From: Oscillospiraceae bacterium
GTDB lineage: Bacteria > Bacillota > Clostridia > Oscillospirales > UBA929
Assembly (NCBI GenBank): GCA_031253545.1
Contig: JAIRWH010000064.1
Span: forward strand, 1 to 52,654
Length of the DNA: 52,654 nucleotides
Reading direction: 5' to 3'
Position 1 is the first letter of the stretch, and each line of letters opens with the position of its first letter. Below, piece by piece: positions 42,675-52,654 of the stretch. The notes under the pieces are model-generated. The model did no database searches. It was not told where the DNA came from and worked only from the letters and a program-made list of their open reading frames with translations. The position numbers were made by a program, and so were the translations under genes.

Positions 42675-43209
42675 ACGGGCCTTTGAGCGCTTGGTGCGCG
42701 AACATGAAAAGACGCTGTATAACCTCGCGCTGCGCATGACGGGCAACGAGCACGACGCGGCCGACATGACGCAGGAAACCTTTCTGCGCGCTTGGCGCGC
42801 GATAGACCGCTTTCGCGGCGAATCCGCCGTTTCCACATGGCTGTACAAGCTCTGCGCCAACGTCTGCATGGATTTCCTGCGCGCCCGCCGCCGCCGCGCC
42901 GCGTATGAGACCGAGCCGCCGAACCGCGATGACGCGGCGGGCTACGCCGCCGAAGTGCCGGATATGACCTACAGCCCCGAAACGGAGCTGGAGCGCGCCC
43001 TGCTGCGCGAAGGCTTGCAAAACGCGCTGAACAAGCTCCCGCGCGAGCAGCGGCGCGCCCTGCTGCTACGCGAAATAGGCGGCTTACCGTATGCCGACAT
43101 AGCCGCCGCGCTGGGTATACCCGAGGGCACGGTGAAGAGCCGTATCGCCAGGGCGCGTGAGCAAATGCGCGTATTGCTCACGGAAAGCGGGAACTTTCCG
43201 GGCGGATAA
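42667..43209 (+). CDS. ECF sigma factor (SigW-like)
   Basis: The 180-residue protein has region 2 ('NLALRMTGNEHDAADMTQETFLRAWRAIDRFRGES', 'STWLYKLCANVCMDFLR') and region 4 ('LPREQRRALLLREIGGLPYADIAAALGIPEGTVKSRIARAREQMR'). It is a standard ECF factor, clearly different from the one at 37371. It begins inside the end of dus and is followed by a zinc-finger anti-sigma gene, so the two regulate envelope or stress genes as a pair. Confidence 0.95.
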   Translation: MDKRAFERLVREHEKTLYNLALRMTGNEHDAADMTQETFLRAWRAIDRFRGESAVSTWLYKLCANVCMDFLRARRRRAAYETEPPNRDDAAGYAAEVPDMTYSPETELERALLREGLQNALNKLPREQRRALLLREIGGLPYADIAAALGIPEGTVKSRIARAREQMRVLLTESGNFPGG

Positions 43210-43250
43210 CGCGTCTAAACGGTATGGAGAGTGAATCGAGGTGACGGAAT

Positions 43251-44042
43251 ATGCATGACCATGCCTACTATATGGAGCTTGCCAACCTCCTGTGCGACGG
43301 CGAGCTTTCCGCAAGCGAGGAAAGCGCCCTCGCCGCCCATATGGCGCAATGCCCGGACTGCGCGCGCCGCGCCCGGGCGGCTTCGGCCGTCAGCGCCGCC
43401 CTGCGTGATAACGCGTTTGCCGCCGAGCCTCCCGCGTTGCGTAAACCCGCCGCCCCGCCGCGCCTGCCGCCGTTTGCCCTGCCCGCCGCGGCGGCTTGCC
43501 TCGCCCTGGCGCTGGGGTTGACATGGTTCCTTTCGCCTTCGGGCGGAATATACGGAGGCGACCTCGAATCGCCCGCCGCCGTGCCTCCGGGCGTGAACGC
43601 CGAGGCTCCGCCCGCGCCCTTGCCCGGCCGAGGCGGCGATACGGCTATCACGGACCCCGCGCCGCCGGACGACGCGTATGGCCCGCAGGCCGGCGGCGAC
43701 ACGTCCGGCGCGGGCGGCCGGCAAGACGACGCAAACACCCTGCCCGCGTCCGGCGGCGCGGGGCAATACGCGCCGGAGCGATTGCCCGCCGCTGTCCATA
43801 CATATATCCTGCCGCTGCCGGACGGCTTTTGGAGCGAAAAAAACGGAACGACCGCGGATGATGAAACGGCGGAGCGGTTCTATCACGCGGAGGGATATAT
43901 CTACGCCTACGTCACGGCCGAGGAACTCTTCGCCTATATGGAAGAATACCCCGGCGGGGAATACCTGCAAACCGCCGAACCGGGGAGCCCCGCCGAGGAA
44001 GAGACGCCGACGCCGGAGGCCGTGCTTGTATTTATCCGCTGA
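43251..44042 (+). CDS. Zinc-finger anti-sigma factor
   Basis: The 263-residue membrane protein has an N-terminal ZAS domain with the HxxxCxxC signature (His30, Cys34, Cys37), a membrane helix at about 75-95 and an extracytoplasmic part that is Pro/Gly-rich and then ends in a small folded domain ('YILPLPDGFW...YAYVTAEELFAYME'). It should hold the preceding sigma factor inactive until a signal triggers proteolysis. GAGGTGA precedes ATG 43251. Confidence 0.92.
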   Translation: MHDHAYYMELANLLCDGELSASEESALAAHMAQCPDCARRARAASAVSAALRDNAFAAEPPALRKPAAPPRLPPFALPAAAACLALALGLTWFLSPSGGIYGGDLESPAAVPPGVNAEAPPAPLPGRGGDTAITDPAPPDDAYGPQAGGDTSGAGGRQDDANTLPASGGAGQYAPERLPAAVHTYILPLPDGFWSEKNGTTADDETAERFYHAEGYIYAYVTAEELFAYMEEYPGGEYLQTAEPGSPAEEETPTPEAVLVFIR

Positions 44043-44054
44043 GCGTGTTATTAT
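44026..44054 (+). promoter_or_regulatory. Promoter of queT
   Basis: TTGTAT (44026-44031), 17-bp spacer, TATTAT (44049-44054). The leader would be under 30 nt, too short for a preQ1 riboswitch. Confidence 0.5.
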
Positions 44055-44088
44055 GACGGGTATATAAAACCGACGGGGGTAAACGCGC

Positions 44089-44574
44089 TTGAAGACCCGC
44101 GTGATTGCCGCGAACGCCGCGACGGCGGCCATATACGCCGGCCTTACCGTGGCGCTCGGCGAGATGGGCTTCGGCATCTTTCAATTCAGACCCGCCGAGG
44201 CGCTCGCGCTGTTGCCGTTTTTGCTGCCGCAGACCGTGTGGGGGCTGTTTGTCGGTTGCGCCTGCGCCAATATCGTGAGCCAATACGGTCTGCTCGACAT
44301 GGTAATCGGCTCTCTCGCCACATTGCTCGCCGCCTTTCTCACGTCCAAATGCAAGCGACTCCGCGTGGCAATCCTGCCGCCGATATTCATAAACGCCGCC
44401 GCTGTCGGCGCGGTCATCGTCATAGCCACGCCGAACCTCGGTTGGCTTGGCTGGCCGCTTGCCGCCGCCGGCGTGGCGTTTTCGCAAAGCCTGAGCGTGG
44501 GGTTTATCGGCGTGCCGTTTATTCTGGCCGTGAAGAAGCTGAATATAGCCGCAAGGTGGGATATGTCCGCCTGA
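44089..44574 (+). CDS. queT: QueT family queuosine-precursor transporter component
   Basis: The 161-residue protein has 5-6 membrane helices and the QueT pattern: 'AIYAGLTVAL', 'FQFRPAEALALLPFLLPQTVWGLFVGCACANI', 'DMVIGSLATLLAAFLTSK'. It is the substrate-binding S component of an ECF-type importer for queuosine precursors, used with a shared energy-coupling module encoded elsewhere. TTG 44089 is the start. Dus, another tRNA-modification gene, lies three genes upstream. Confidence 0.88.
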   Translation: MKTRVIAANAATAAIYAGLTVALGEMGFGIFQFRPAEALALLPFLLPQTVWGLFVGCACANIVSQYGLLDMVIGSLATLLAAFLTSKCKRLRVAILPPIFINAAAVGAVIVIATPNLGWLGWPLAAAGVAFSQSLSVGFIGVPFILAVKKLNIAARWDMSA

Positions 44575-44620
44575 GCAATCCGCCGCGCGCGCCGCCCTTC
44601 CCTCTTCGCGCAAAAAGACC

Positions 44621-47167
<2,547 letters not shown>

Positions 47168-47340
47168 CTCTTGTTACCTCCGAAGACAACGGTCGAGATA
47201 AAGCGGGGCGTGTCCCTTCCCCTCCGGGGGAGAGGCGCTCGGAGAATTGCCGCCGTTTGTTTCCGCGGCGCGCGGGCAGACCGCGCGGCCGCAACAAGCC
47301 CGGCAGGGCGCGGCGGCCGTGACGCTCCGCGCGGCGCTTC

Positions 47341-47934
47341 TCACCAGTTACCGAAGACATGGAGCAGCTCTTTGGCGTTTTTCAATCCCAATTTCTTGAA
47401 TATACGCGTCTTTTGGTTGGCAATCGTTTTATTGGAGGAGATTATATACTCGCCCATGCTGCGTTTGATTATGTGGTTCAGCACCACCCTCTCGGTCACC
47501 GTCAGGTCGCTTATTATCAGCTCCCTGATAAACGCCTTCTGGGGGGTATGCGACACGGCGGTGAGATAAATGGCGCCGGGCAGCATCTCGCAGTGGTCCC
47601 TGTGTATGCAGCCGGAGGCAAAGGCCCTTTTGCAGAGGCTTGTCACGCTGTCGGGGTGTTCGCAGGACGTGAGCAACAGAACCTTCGCGCCCGTGGCGAG
47701 CCTGAGGCTCCTGGATGCCGCCACGCCGGCGTTTTCACCTTCCGGCAGCTTTACGTCTATGACCACCACGTCGGGGCCCAGCTCCTTCGCCTCGTTTGAG
47801 CCGTTTTCGTTGCACCCGGCGCAGCCTATGTAGTCTAATTTTACGTCGCCCTGCAAATGCTCCTCAATCTCTTTCGCCGCGTGCCGGTCGTTTTCCAGCA
47901 GCATCACCTTGATTTTCGCCGCTTCACCACTCAT
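47341..47934 (-). CDS. LuxR/NarL-type response regulator
   Basis: The 197-residue protein has a receiver domain with Asp60 ('DVVVIDVKLPEGEN') and a C-terminal helix-turn-helix ('LTVTERVVLNHIIKRSMGEYIISSNKTIANQKTRIFKKLGLKNAKEL'). The receiver acidic pocket is 'LLEND' rather than the usual DD, and the C-terminal domain is a divergent LuxR type. It lies upstream of the hybrid kinase on the same strand with a 173-bp gap. In that gap I see no promoter or gene. Confidence 0.85.
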   Translation of the reverse strand: MSGEAAKIKVMLLENDRHAAKEIEEHLQGDVKLDYIGCAGCNENGSNEAKELGPDVVVIDVKLPEGENAGVAASRSLRLATGAKVLLLTSCEHPDSVTSLCKRAFASGCIHRDHCEMLPGAIYLTAVSHTPQKAFIRELIISDLTVTERVVLNHIIKRSMGEYIISSNKTIANQKTRIFKKLGLKNAKELLHVFGNW

Positions 47935-47975
47935 AGCGCGCCTCCGTTCCTCAAGCCGTATCGCCCCTCACCGCC

Positions 47976-48004
47976 ATTATACCCCTTCGCCTTCCGTTTG
48001 TCCA
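47976..48004 (-). promoter_or_regulatory. Promoter of the LuxR-type regulator
   Basis: On the minus strand TGGACA (47999-48004), 17-bp spacer, perfect TATAAT (47976-47981), 42 bp before the start at 47934. Confidence 0.65.
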
Positions 48005-48035
48005 CCCGCTTTGTTGTTCCCAAAATATATAGGAC

Positions 48036-48062
48036 TTGCGTTACGAAAAAGTGTGATATAAT
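48036..48062 (+). promoter_or_regulatory. Promoter of the PilB/GspE-like gene
   Basis: Perfect TATAAT (48057-48062) with extended TGA; -35 TTGCGT (48036-48041) at a short 15-bp spacing. Confidence 0.55.
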
Positions 48063-48119
48063 ATTTGTCGCTTATGAGGCTGTCGTTCGGGCAAATCGCG
48101 TATATGGGCGGGTGAGTAT

Positions 48120-49826
48120 GTGAAAACCGGTAAAGACAAACGCCGATTGGGAGATATTCTGCTCCAGCAGGGCGTGGTTACCCAAGCGCAATTAGACCAA
48201 GCGTTTGAGTTTCAGAAAAACAACAGGTCAAAACGCCTCGGCGACTGCCTTATAGAGTGCGGCTTCATCACGGACGAAGACATAGTATCCGCGCTCAATT
48301 TGCAGCTCGGCATCGCCAAGATTGACCTGCGCGGCATAAAGGTTTTGCCGGAGATTATCGGCCTTGTAAACGGCTCCGTGCTCAGGAAGCACAGCGTGCT
48401 CCCCGTGGCGTTCGACGAGCTTAACTCCAACGTGCTCATCTTGGCCATGGCCGACCCGCTCGACATGGTGGCGCAAGACGACATATCCATCATCACCAAC
48501 TGCGTGGTCGAGCCCCGCGTGGCCACATACAGCGCGATTAACGCCGCGCTCGACCGCTACTTCGGCACGGACGAGACCATGTCCGCCGCCGAGCAATACG
48601 CGAAGACGCGCGAGACGCAGCTCGCGCAGCTCGCCGCCCTGGACGCGCAAAACGAGGCCAACATATCCTCCTCGCCCATTGTGCAGCTCGTCAAGTCCAT
48701 CTTAGAGCAGGCCGTGCGCCAAAGGGCGAGCGACGTGCACTTCGACGCCCTTGAAAAACAGGTGCGGGTGAGGTACAGGATAGACGGCGTGTTGGCGGAG
48801 AAGAATATGTTCGACATCTCCATCCTCCCCGCCATCACCACCCGTATCAAAATCCTCTCGCGCATGGATATTTCCGAAAAGCGGAAGCCGCAAGACGGCC
48901 GCATGACCATCTTTGTGGACAGGGCGGAATACGACATCCGCGTGTCCATGCTGCCCTCGTCCTACGGCGAAAAGATAGTCATGCGCCTTGCCTCGGCCTC
49001 CGGGCTCACGCGCGAGAAGGCCGACCTCGGCATGAGGGACTTCGAGCTTGAGCGTTTTGACCATATCCTCACCAACCCGCACGGCATCATCTTGGTCACG
49101 GGCCCCACGGGAAGCGGCAAGTCCACCACGCTCTACACGTCGCTCTCGGAGCTGAATGTGGAGCAGGTGAACATCATCACCATCGAAGACCCCGTGGAGG
49201 CCAACATCGCCGGCATCAACCAAGTGCAGGTGAACAACAAAGCGGAGCTTACGTTTGCCAAGGCGCTGCGCTCCATATTGCGCCAGGACCCGGACATTAT
49301 CATGGTCGGCGAGATACGCGACGCCGAGACGGCCGGCGTGGCCGTGCAGGCTTCCAACACAGGCCACCTCGTGCTCAGCACCCTCCACACCAACAGCGCC
49401 GCCGCCACCGTGACGCGCCTTCTGGATATGGGCGTGGAGTCGTTTTTGCTTGCCGACGCCCTTGTGGGCATCATCGCCCAGCGCCTTGTGCGCCGGCTGT
49501 GTACATCCTGCCGCCGCCCGCGCCCGGCCAAGGAGCACGAGAAAATCTCCCTCAACATTCCCGTGGAGCAAGACCTCACCATATACGACCCCGTGGGGTG
49601 CCACCTCTGCGCGGAGACAGGCTATTACGGGCGTATCGGCGTATACGAGATTATGGATATATCCTCGCGGCTGCGTACTGCTATCACCCGCGCCGAGCCC
49701 ACGGAAACCCTGCGCGATATAGCCGTGGAGGAAGGCATGCACACGCTGCGTATGAGCGCGGGCGATTATGTGCTCAGCGGCATGACGACCCTCAGCGAGA
49801 TGCGGAAGGTGGCGTTCGAGAAGTAA
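48120..49826 (+). CDS. pilB: Type IV pilus/type II secretion assembly ATPase (PilB/GspE)
   Basis: The 568-residue hexameric ATPase powers pilus or pseudopilus assembly. It has the N-terminal MshEN domain ('RLGDILLQQGVVTQAQLDQAF', 'GDCLIECGFITDEDI'), the central domain 'ASDVHFDALEKQVRVRYRIDG', Walker A GPTGSGKST (328-336), Walker B 'DIIMVGEIRD', 'HTNSAAATVTRLLDMG' and a four-Cys zinc site (CTSC...CHLC). No pilT, pilC or pilin gene is adjacent, and a terminator follows. The remaining machinery must be elsewhere. GTG 48120 is the start. Confidence 0.95.
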   Translation: MKTGKDKRRLGDILLQQGVVTQAQLDQAFEFQKNNRSKRLGDCLIECGFITDEDIVSALNLQLGIAKIDLRGIKVLPEIIGLVNGSVLRKHSVLPVAFDELNSNVLILAMADPLDMVAQDDISIITNCVVEPRVATYSAINAALDRYFGTDETMSAAEQYAKTRETQLAQLAALDAQNEANISSSPIVQLVKSILEQAVRQRASDVHFDALEKQVRVRYRIDGVLAEKNMFDISILPAITTRIKILSRMDISEKRKPQDGRMTIFVDRAEYDIRVSMLPSSYGEKIVMRLASASGLTREKADLGMRDFELERFDHILTNPHGIILVTGPTGSGKSTTLYTSLSELNVEQVNIITIEDPVEANIAGINQVQVNNKAELTFAKALRSILRQDPDIIMVGEIRDAETAGVAVQASNTGHLVLSTLHTNSAAATVTRLLDMGVESFLLADALVGIIAQRLVRRLCTSCRRPRPAKEHEKISLNIPVEQDLTIYDPVGCHLCAETGYYGRIGVYEIMDISSRLRTAITRAEPTETLRDIAVEEGMHTLRMSAGDYVLSGMTTLSEMRKVAFEK

Positions 49827-49869
49827 CGCGGGCGTTATTACTTAGGAAACCGGGTTTGCTGTTTTTCTT

Positions 49870-49898
49870 CCGCTTCTCCCCCGAAGGGGGAGAAGCGG
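49870..49898 (+). terminator. Terminator after pilB
   Basis: A 13-bp perfect stem (CCGCTTCTCCCCC / GGGGGAGAAGCGG) with GAA loop, followed by GTTCTTTT. The left flank is T-rich (TTTTTCTT), so a complementary transcript could also stop here. The rest of 49899-50026 shows no gene. Confidence 0.85.
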
Positions 49899-50026
49899 GT
49901 TCTTTTGCCCCGTTGCAACCGCAAGCCTCGACGGATGCCGCCGCCCGGCGTTGAGGAAGACCTTCCCGCGCCGATAGGCGCAAGCCGCAGAGTTCCGCGT
50001 TGCCGTCCGCCGTCCGTCTCCGTGCC

Positions 50027-50944
50027 CTACCGCCCGTTTACCTTTGCCATAAACCCTTCCCCGTCCACAATAACGCGCGTGTGGGTGCCTTTGCCTATCG
50101 CGTATTCCGCTGTCTCGGCCGACACGGCAAACTCCACGCGCCGACCGGAAATGCGCGTAACCTCGGCCGTGGCGGTAACGGGCGCGCCGGGCAGGCAAGC
50201 GGCGGTGTGTTCGGCGGCAATGGCGATTCCCACCGACGTTTGCCCGGGGGCGAGGGTGTCGGCAAGGCATTCGCAGGCGGCGCGCTCCATGAGCGCGAGC
50301 ATGGCGGGGGTGGAATACACGTCAAGGCTGCCGCTGCCGCGCGCTTTCGCGGTGTCCGCCTCGGCGGCGATTACCGATACGCTTGCGGTTTTGCCCGCAA
50401 GCGGGTCGCGCGGGGCAAAATAATCCTCGGCGAGTATGGCGTACCACAGCTCGTCAATCCATTCTTTGTCCACACGCGCCCAAAACGCCTTCCGACGCAG
50501 CGCCTCGCGCCGCATACCGCAACGCTCCGCCACGCGGTATGAGCCGCGGTTCACGGCGGCGCACGGCGCTTGTATACGCGCGAGTTTCAAGTCCTCAAAG
50601 CCGTATCTTATCAATTCGCCGCCCAGTTCCGTGCCATAACCGCGCCGCTGGTAATCTTTGTGCAGAATCCAGCCCAAGGTGCCCGCATGGTTCGCGTCGT
50701 CGGGATATATGCCGCAGCTGCCGATAACGGTGCCCGCGCCTTTGAGCGCGACGGCAAAATCAAGCCCCGGCTTTGACTGCGCCATCCATTCTTTGGTCTG
50801 CTCTTCGGTGTTTGGCCCCCATGCCATATAGCGCGTGTTTTCCGGGTCGCCGCACCAAGACTGAAACGCCATGTAATCATCCGGCGCGGGGGCGCGCAAC
50901 GCCAAGCGCGCGGTTTCAAGGGTTGTTTTGCGGCTTCCGTCCAT
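50027..50944 (-). CDS. GNAT acetyltransferase fused to FlK-like hot-dog thioesterase
   Basis: The 305-residue, single-frame fusion has a RimJ/RimL-type GNAT domain at about 8-180, with the acetyl-CoA loop 'QRRGYGTE' at 99-106. At about 186-305 is a hot-dog domain like the fluoroacetyl-CoA thioesterase FlK. The FlK triad Thr-Glu-His is present with the same spacing as FlK 42/50/76: Thr212, Glu220 and His246. The pairing suggests acyl-CoA handling linked to acyl transfer; the substrate is unknown. ATG 50944 is chosen because GGAGGT lies 9 bp upstream; the frame extends to 51004. Confidence 0.85.
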   Translation of the reverse strand: MDGSRKTTLETARLALRAPAPDDYMAFQSWCGDPENTRYMAWGPNTEEQTKEWMAQSKPGLDFAVALKGAGTVIGSCGIYPDDANHAGTLGWILHKDYQRRGYGTELGGELIRYGFEDLKLARIQAPCAAVNRGSYRVAERCGMRREALRRKAFWARVDKEWIDELWYAILAEDYFAPRDPLAGKTASVSVIAAEADTAKARGSGSLDVYSTPAMLALMERAACECLADTLAPGQTSVGIAIAAEHTAACLPGAPVTATAEVTRISGRRVEFAVSAETAEYAIGKGTHTRVIVDGEGFMAKVNGR

Positions 50945-50960
50945 ATCTCCGGCACCTCCG

Positions 50961-51019
50961 ATAAAACAAAGCGCCGCGGAACCGCCCCGCCGCTGCGGGA
51001 ACACGGCTCTGCGGCGCTT
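50961..51019 (-). terminator. Terminator after the BMP lipoprotein gene
   Basis: On the minus strand AAGCGCCGC ... GCGGCGCTT (51019-51011 and 50977-50969) enclose an inner GC-rich hairpin and are followed by TGTTTTAT. The GNAT ribosome site lies just beyond it. Confidence 0.75.
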
Positions 51020-51041
51020 CTTAACGCAAGGCTCCGCGCGT

Positions 51042-52208
51042 CTACCCTATGAGGTCGCCTTTGGTGTTGGAAACAACGAGCGAGCCGTCTTTCATCTTGG
51101 CAAACGCGTCCGCCACTTTGTCGGTAATGTCGCTGCCGAGGTTGGGGTTTTGCTCCGGTATGCCCACGCCGTCGGACGCGGCGTTGTATGTGAGGTCCCT
51201 GCCGCCCGTGAACTCGCCCTTGAGGAAATCCACGGTAATGTCGTAGGCGCATTGGCGCACGCCCTTCATGGCGCTGGTGAGCACGGCGGAATCATTGCCC
51301 GCGCCGTATAAGCCCAGGTCGTATTGGTCGGTGTCCACGCCCACGGCCCACACCTCTTTGCCGCCGGTGCGCTGCTCCGCGGCTTCATACAGCGCGCCGT
51401 TGCCGGTAATGCCGCCGCAGCCGAACACCACCTTCACGCCGCGGTCATACATGACTTTCGCCAATTGCCCCCCGGCGGCGGAATCGTTGAATGTGCCCTG
51501 GTATACAACGTCGTCGGGGTTTATGGCGCAGGTTGTGCCGTAAGTGTCGTTGGCGTACTTTACGCCCTGCTGGAAGCCCCAGTTGAAACGCTCCACGGCG
51601 GGCACCTGCATACCGCCCACGAAGCCTAAGTTGCCGTCTTGAATCTTGAGGGCGGCGGCCAAACCCGCGAGGAAGCCGGACTCATGCTCGGCAAAGACCA
51701 CCGACACGGTGTTGGAGGCGGTCTTGAAATCGCTGTAATCTTCGGTATGCGGCGTTTCGTCTATGAGCAAAAACTTGCAATCGGGCAATTTGTCCTGCAT
51801 TTCGTAGATAGTGGGGGAAAACAGGAAGCCCGGGCAAACGATGAGGCGGCACCCGTTGTCATAAAGGTTCTGTATGGCGGCGGAGTAATCGGCGGGCGTT
51901 TCGCTTGCGGGTTTGAGATACAGCGGGTCCGCGGTGCTGTAAAGGGCGGCGGCGGCCTTAATGCCTTCCCACGCGCTTTGGTTGAAACTTTTGTCGTCCA
52001 CCGAGCCGGAGTCGGTGACCATGCCGACCTTCAGGTCGGTCTTTTCCGAGGGCGCGGGTTCGCCCGAATCGGACGGGGATGTGCCCGGGGAGCTGTTGCT
52101 CGGACTCTCCGAGTTGCCGGGGCTTGCGGACGGGCTTGACGACGAACAGCCGACGAACAGGGTTGCGAGCAGCAGCAGCGTGAGCAGAAGCGGCAGTAAG
52201 CGTTTCAT
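51042..52208 (-). CDS. BMP family ABC transporter substrate-binding lipoprotein
   Basis: The 388-residue protein has a lipoprotein signal peptide (lipobox LFVGC, Cys21), a Ser/Pro linker (about 22-57) and a type-1 periplasmic-binding fold. Motifs are 'VGMVTDSGSVDDKSFNQSAWEGI', 'GCRLIVCPGF', 'GFLAGLAAAL', 'VGVDTDQYDLG' and 'SAMKGV'. The BMP/PnrA/Med family binds nucleosides or related compounds for ABC import. The permease and ATPase genes are not on this side of the window. ATG 52208 with AAGGAGG upstream is the start. Confidence 0.94.
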   Translation of the reverse strand: MKRLLPLLLTLLLLATLFVGCSSSSPSASPGNSESPSNSSPGTSPSDSGEPAPSEKTDLKVGMVTDSGSVDDKSFNQSAWEGIKAAAALYSTADPLYLKPASETPADYSAAIQNLYDNGCRLIVCPGFLFSPTIYEMQDKLPDCKFLLIDETPHTEDYSDFKTASNTVSVVFAEHESGFLAGLAAALKIQDGNLGFVGGMQVPAVERFNWGFQQGVKYANDTYGTTCAINPDDVVYQGTFNDSAAGGQLAKVMYDRGVKVVFGCGGITGNGALYEAAEQRTGGKEVWAVGVDTDQYDLGLYGAGNDSAVLTSAMKGVRQCAYDITVDFLKGEFTGGRDLTYNAASDGVGIPEQNPNLGSDITDKVADAFAKMKDGSLVVSNTKGDLIG

Positions 52209-52248
52209 GACAGTCCTCCTTAAATAATCTCGCGCGGGTACGCAGTAC

Positions 52249-52277
52249 AGTATACAACATATCGGCTCATTACGCAA
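52249..52277 (-). promoter_or_regulatory. Promoter of the BMP lipoprotein gene
   Basis: On the minus strand TTGCGT (52272-52277), 17-bp spacer, TATACT (52249-52254). Confidence 0.65.
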
Positions 52278-52322
52278 GTGCCTAATACGCGGAAAACCGC
52301 ACCCCCTTTGTCCCTTCGTCCG

Positions 52323-52408
52323 CTAACAACTAACCACTAACAACTAACGCGCCGCAAGCGCGTTCCCCCCGTCTCCTAACCACTAACCACTAACAACTAA
52401 CAACTAAA
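52323..52408 (+). repeat. CTAAC-rich intergenic repeat (two clusters)
   Basis: CTAACAACTAACCACTAACAACTAAC-like blocks at 52323-52348 and 52375-52408, each preceded by a CGTC motif. Related single copies lie at about 6191-6206, 7600-7626 and 9189-9212. Confidence 0.75.
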
Positions 52409-52412
52409 CCCC

Positions 52413-52441
52413 TTGACAAGCCCCTCGCCATTATGTTACAT
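52413..52441 (+). promoter_or_regulatory. Promoter of the right-edge lipoprotein gene
   Basis: TTGACA (52413-52418), then TTACAT at 17 bp (or TACATT at 18 bp with extended TG), ending near 52441. Confidence 0.5.
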
Positions 52442-52483
52442 TCTGCACAGTTACCCCACTTTATACGAAAGCGGGTGCTGCCC

Positions 52484-52654
52484 GTGAAAAGACTTACTTC
52501 ACTCGTTCTTTCCGTCGCTTTGCTCCTATCGCTCGCCGCCTGCTCCGGCGGCGCTTCCCCCTCGCCCTCGCCTTCGCGCAGCCGCAGCCCCTCGCCCTCG
52601 CCGTCGTCGCCCTCGGAAAGCGCCGCGCCGCCTTTGTCTCTGAAAGCGGGCGAC
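52484..52654 (+). CDS. Lipoprotein (N-terminal part)
   Basis: Fifty-seven codons are visible from GTG 52484 to the window edge. It has a lipoprotein signal peptide with lipobox LAAC (Cys20), then a Ser-Pro/Ser-Arg-rich linker ('SPSPSPSRSRSPSPSPSS'). The mature domain is outside the window, so the function is unknown. Similar Ser/Pro linkers occur in the BMP lipoprotein and the carboxypeptidase. Confidence 0.75.
   Translation, partial: MKRLTSLVLSVALLLSLAACSGGASPSPSPSRSRSPSPSPSSPSESAAPPLSLKAGD

Noticed and set aside
44041-44088. A preQ1 riboswitch before queT
   Set aside because: The promoter leaves under 30 nt of leader and no preQ1-type pseudoknot motif is visible.

Overview
The window looks like a GC-rich, flagellated, Gram-positive bacterium of the Clostridia, most like an uncultured Oscillospirales-type gut organism. 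The evidence is the Firmicute flagellar set (FlgM, FlgN, YvyF-like, DUF6470/YviE-like, FliW-CsrA, YaaR-like), SLH and GerMN proteins, lipoproteins with Ser/Pro-rich linkers, QueT, and ECF sigma/anti-sigma pairs. Strong codon bias produces many long antisense shadow ORFs, which are not annotated. No rRNA, conventional tRNA, CRISPR array, transposase or integrase was found.

Layout. 1-264: the N-terminus of a zinc-ribbon protein running off the left edge. 438-22201: a late flagellar locus, flgF-flgG, yvyF, flgM-flgN-flgK-flgL-DUF6470-fliW-csrA, fliC, three giant secreted proteins, fliD-fliS, a FliT-like gene and a YaaR-like gene. Four putative sigma-28 promoters share CTAAAG...ACGATA. 22246-25239: phosphofructokinase and a YihQ-like GH31 glycosidase. 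25253-28652 (minus): comEA-like, response regulator, histidine kinase and double-GerMN lipoprotein, which resembles actinobacterial MtrA-MtrB-LpqB. 28724-32669: two D,D-carboxypeptidase paralogues and a D-Ala-D-Ala ligase (cell-wall block). 32683-36481 (minus): a tightly overlapping slipin, GPH/MFS transporter and acyltransferase-zinc-ribbon operon.

36668-39221: an unusual segment bounded by a 19-bp direct repeat. It contains a minus-strand RNA locus with a textbook promoter and a complete but circularly permuted tRNA-like fold (T-arm, closed acceptor stem, D-arm, split anticodon stem), a divergent promoter with a hairpin, and an ECF sigma/transmembrane anti-sigma pair. 39432-44574: isocitrate dehydrogenase family, SLH protein, Dus, a second ECF sigma with a zinc-finger anti-sigma, and QueT. 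44621-49826: a hybrid histidine kinase and LuxR-type regulator (minus), then a solitary PilB/GspE ATPase. 50027-52654: a GNAT fused to a FlK-like thioesterase, a BMP-type lipoprotein, and the start of another lipoprotein.

The two most notable items are the permuted tRNA-like RNA and the three paralogous secreted proteins placed between fliC and fliD. They share a module (PDYKKE ... KKxxSxxQxxxxAxR ... xWG ... AAS) that I cannot assign to a named family.
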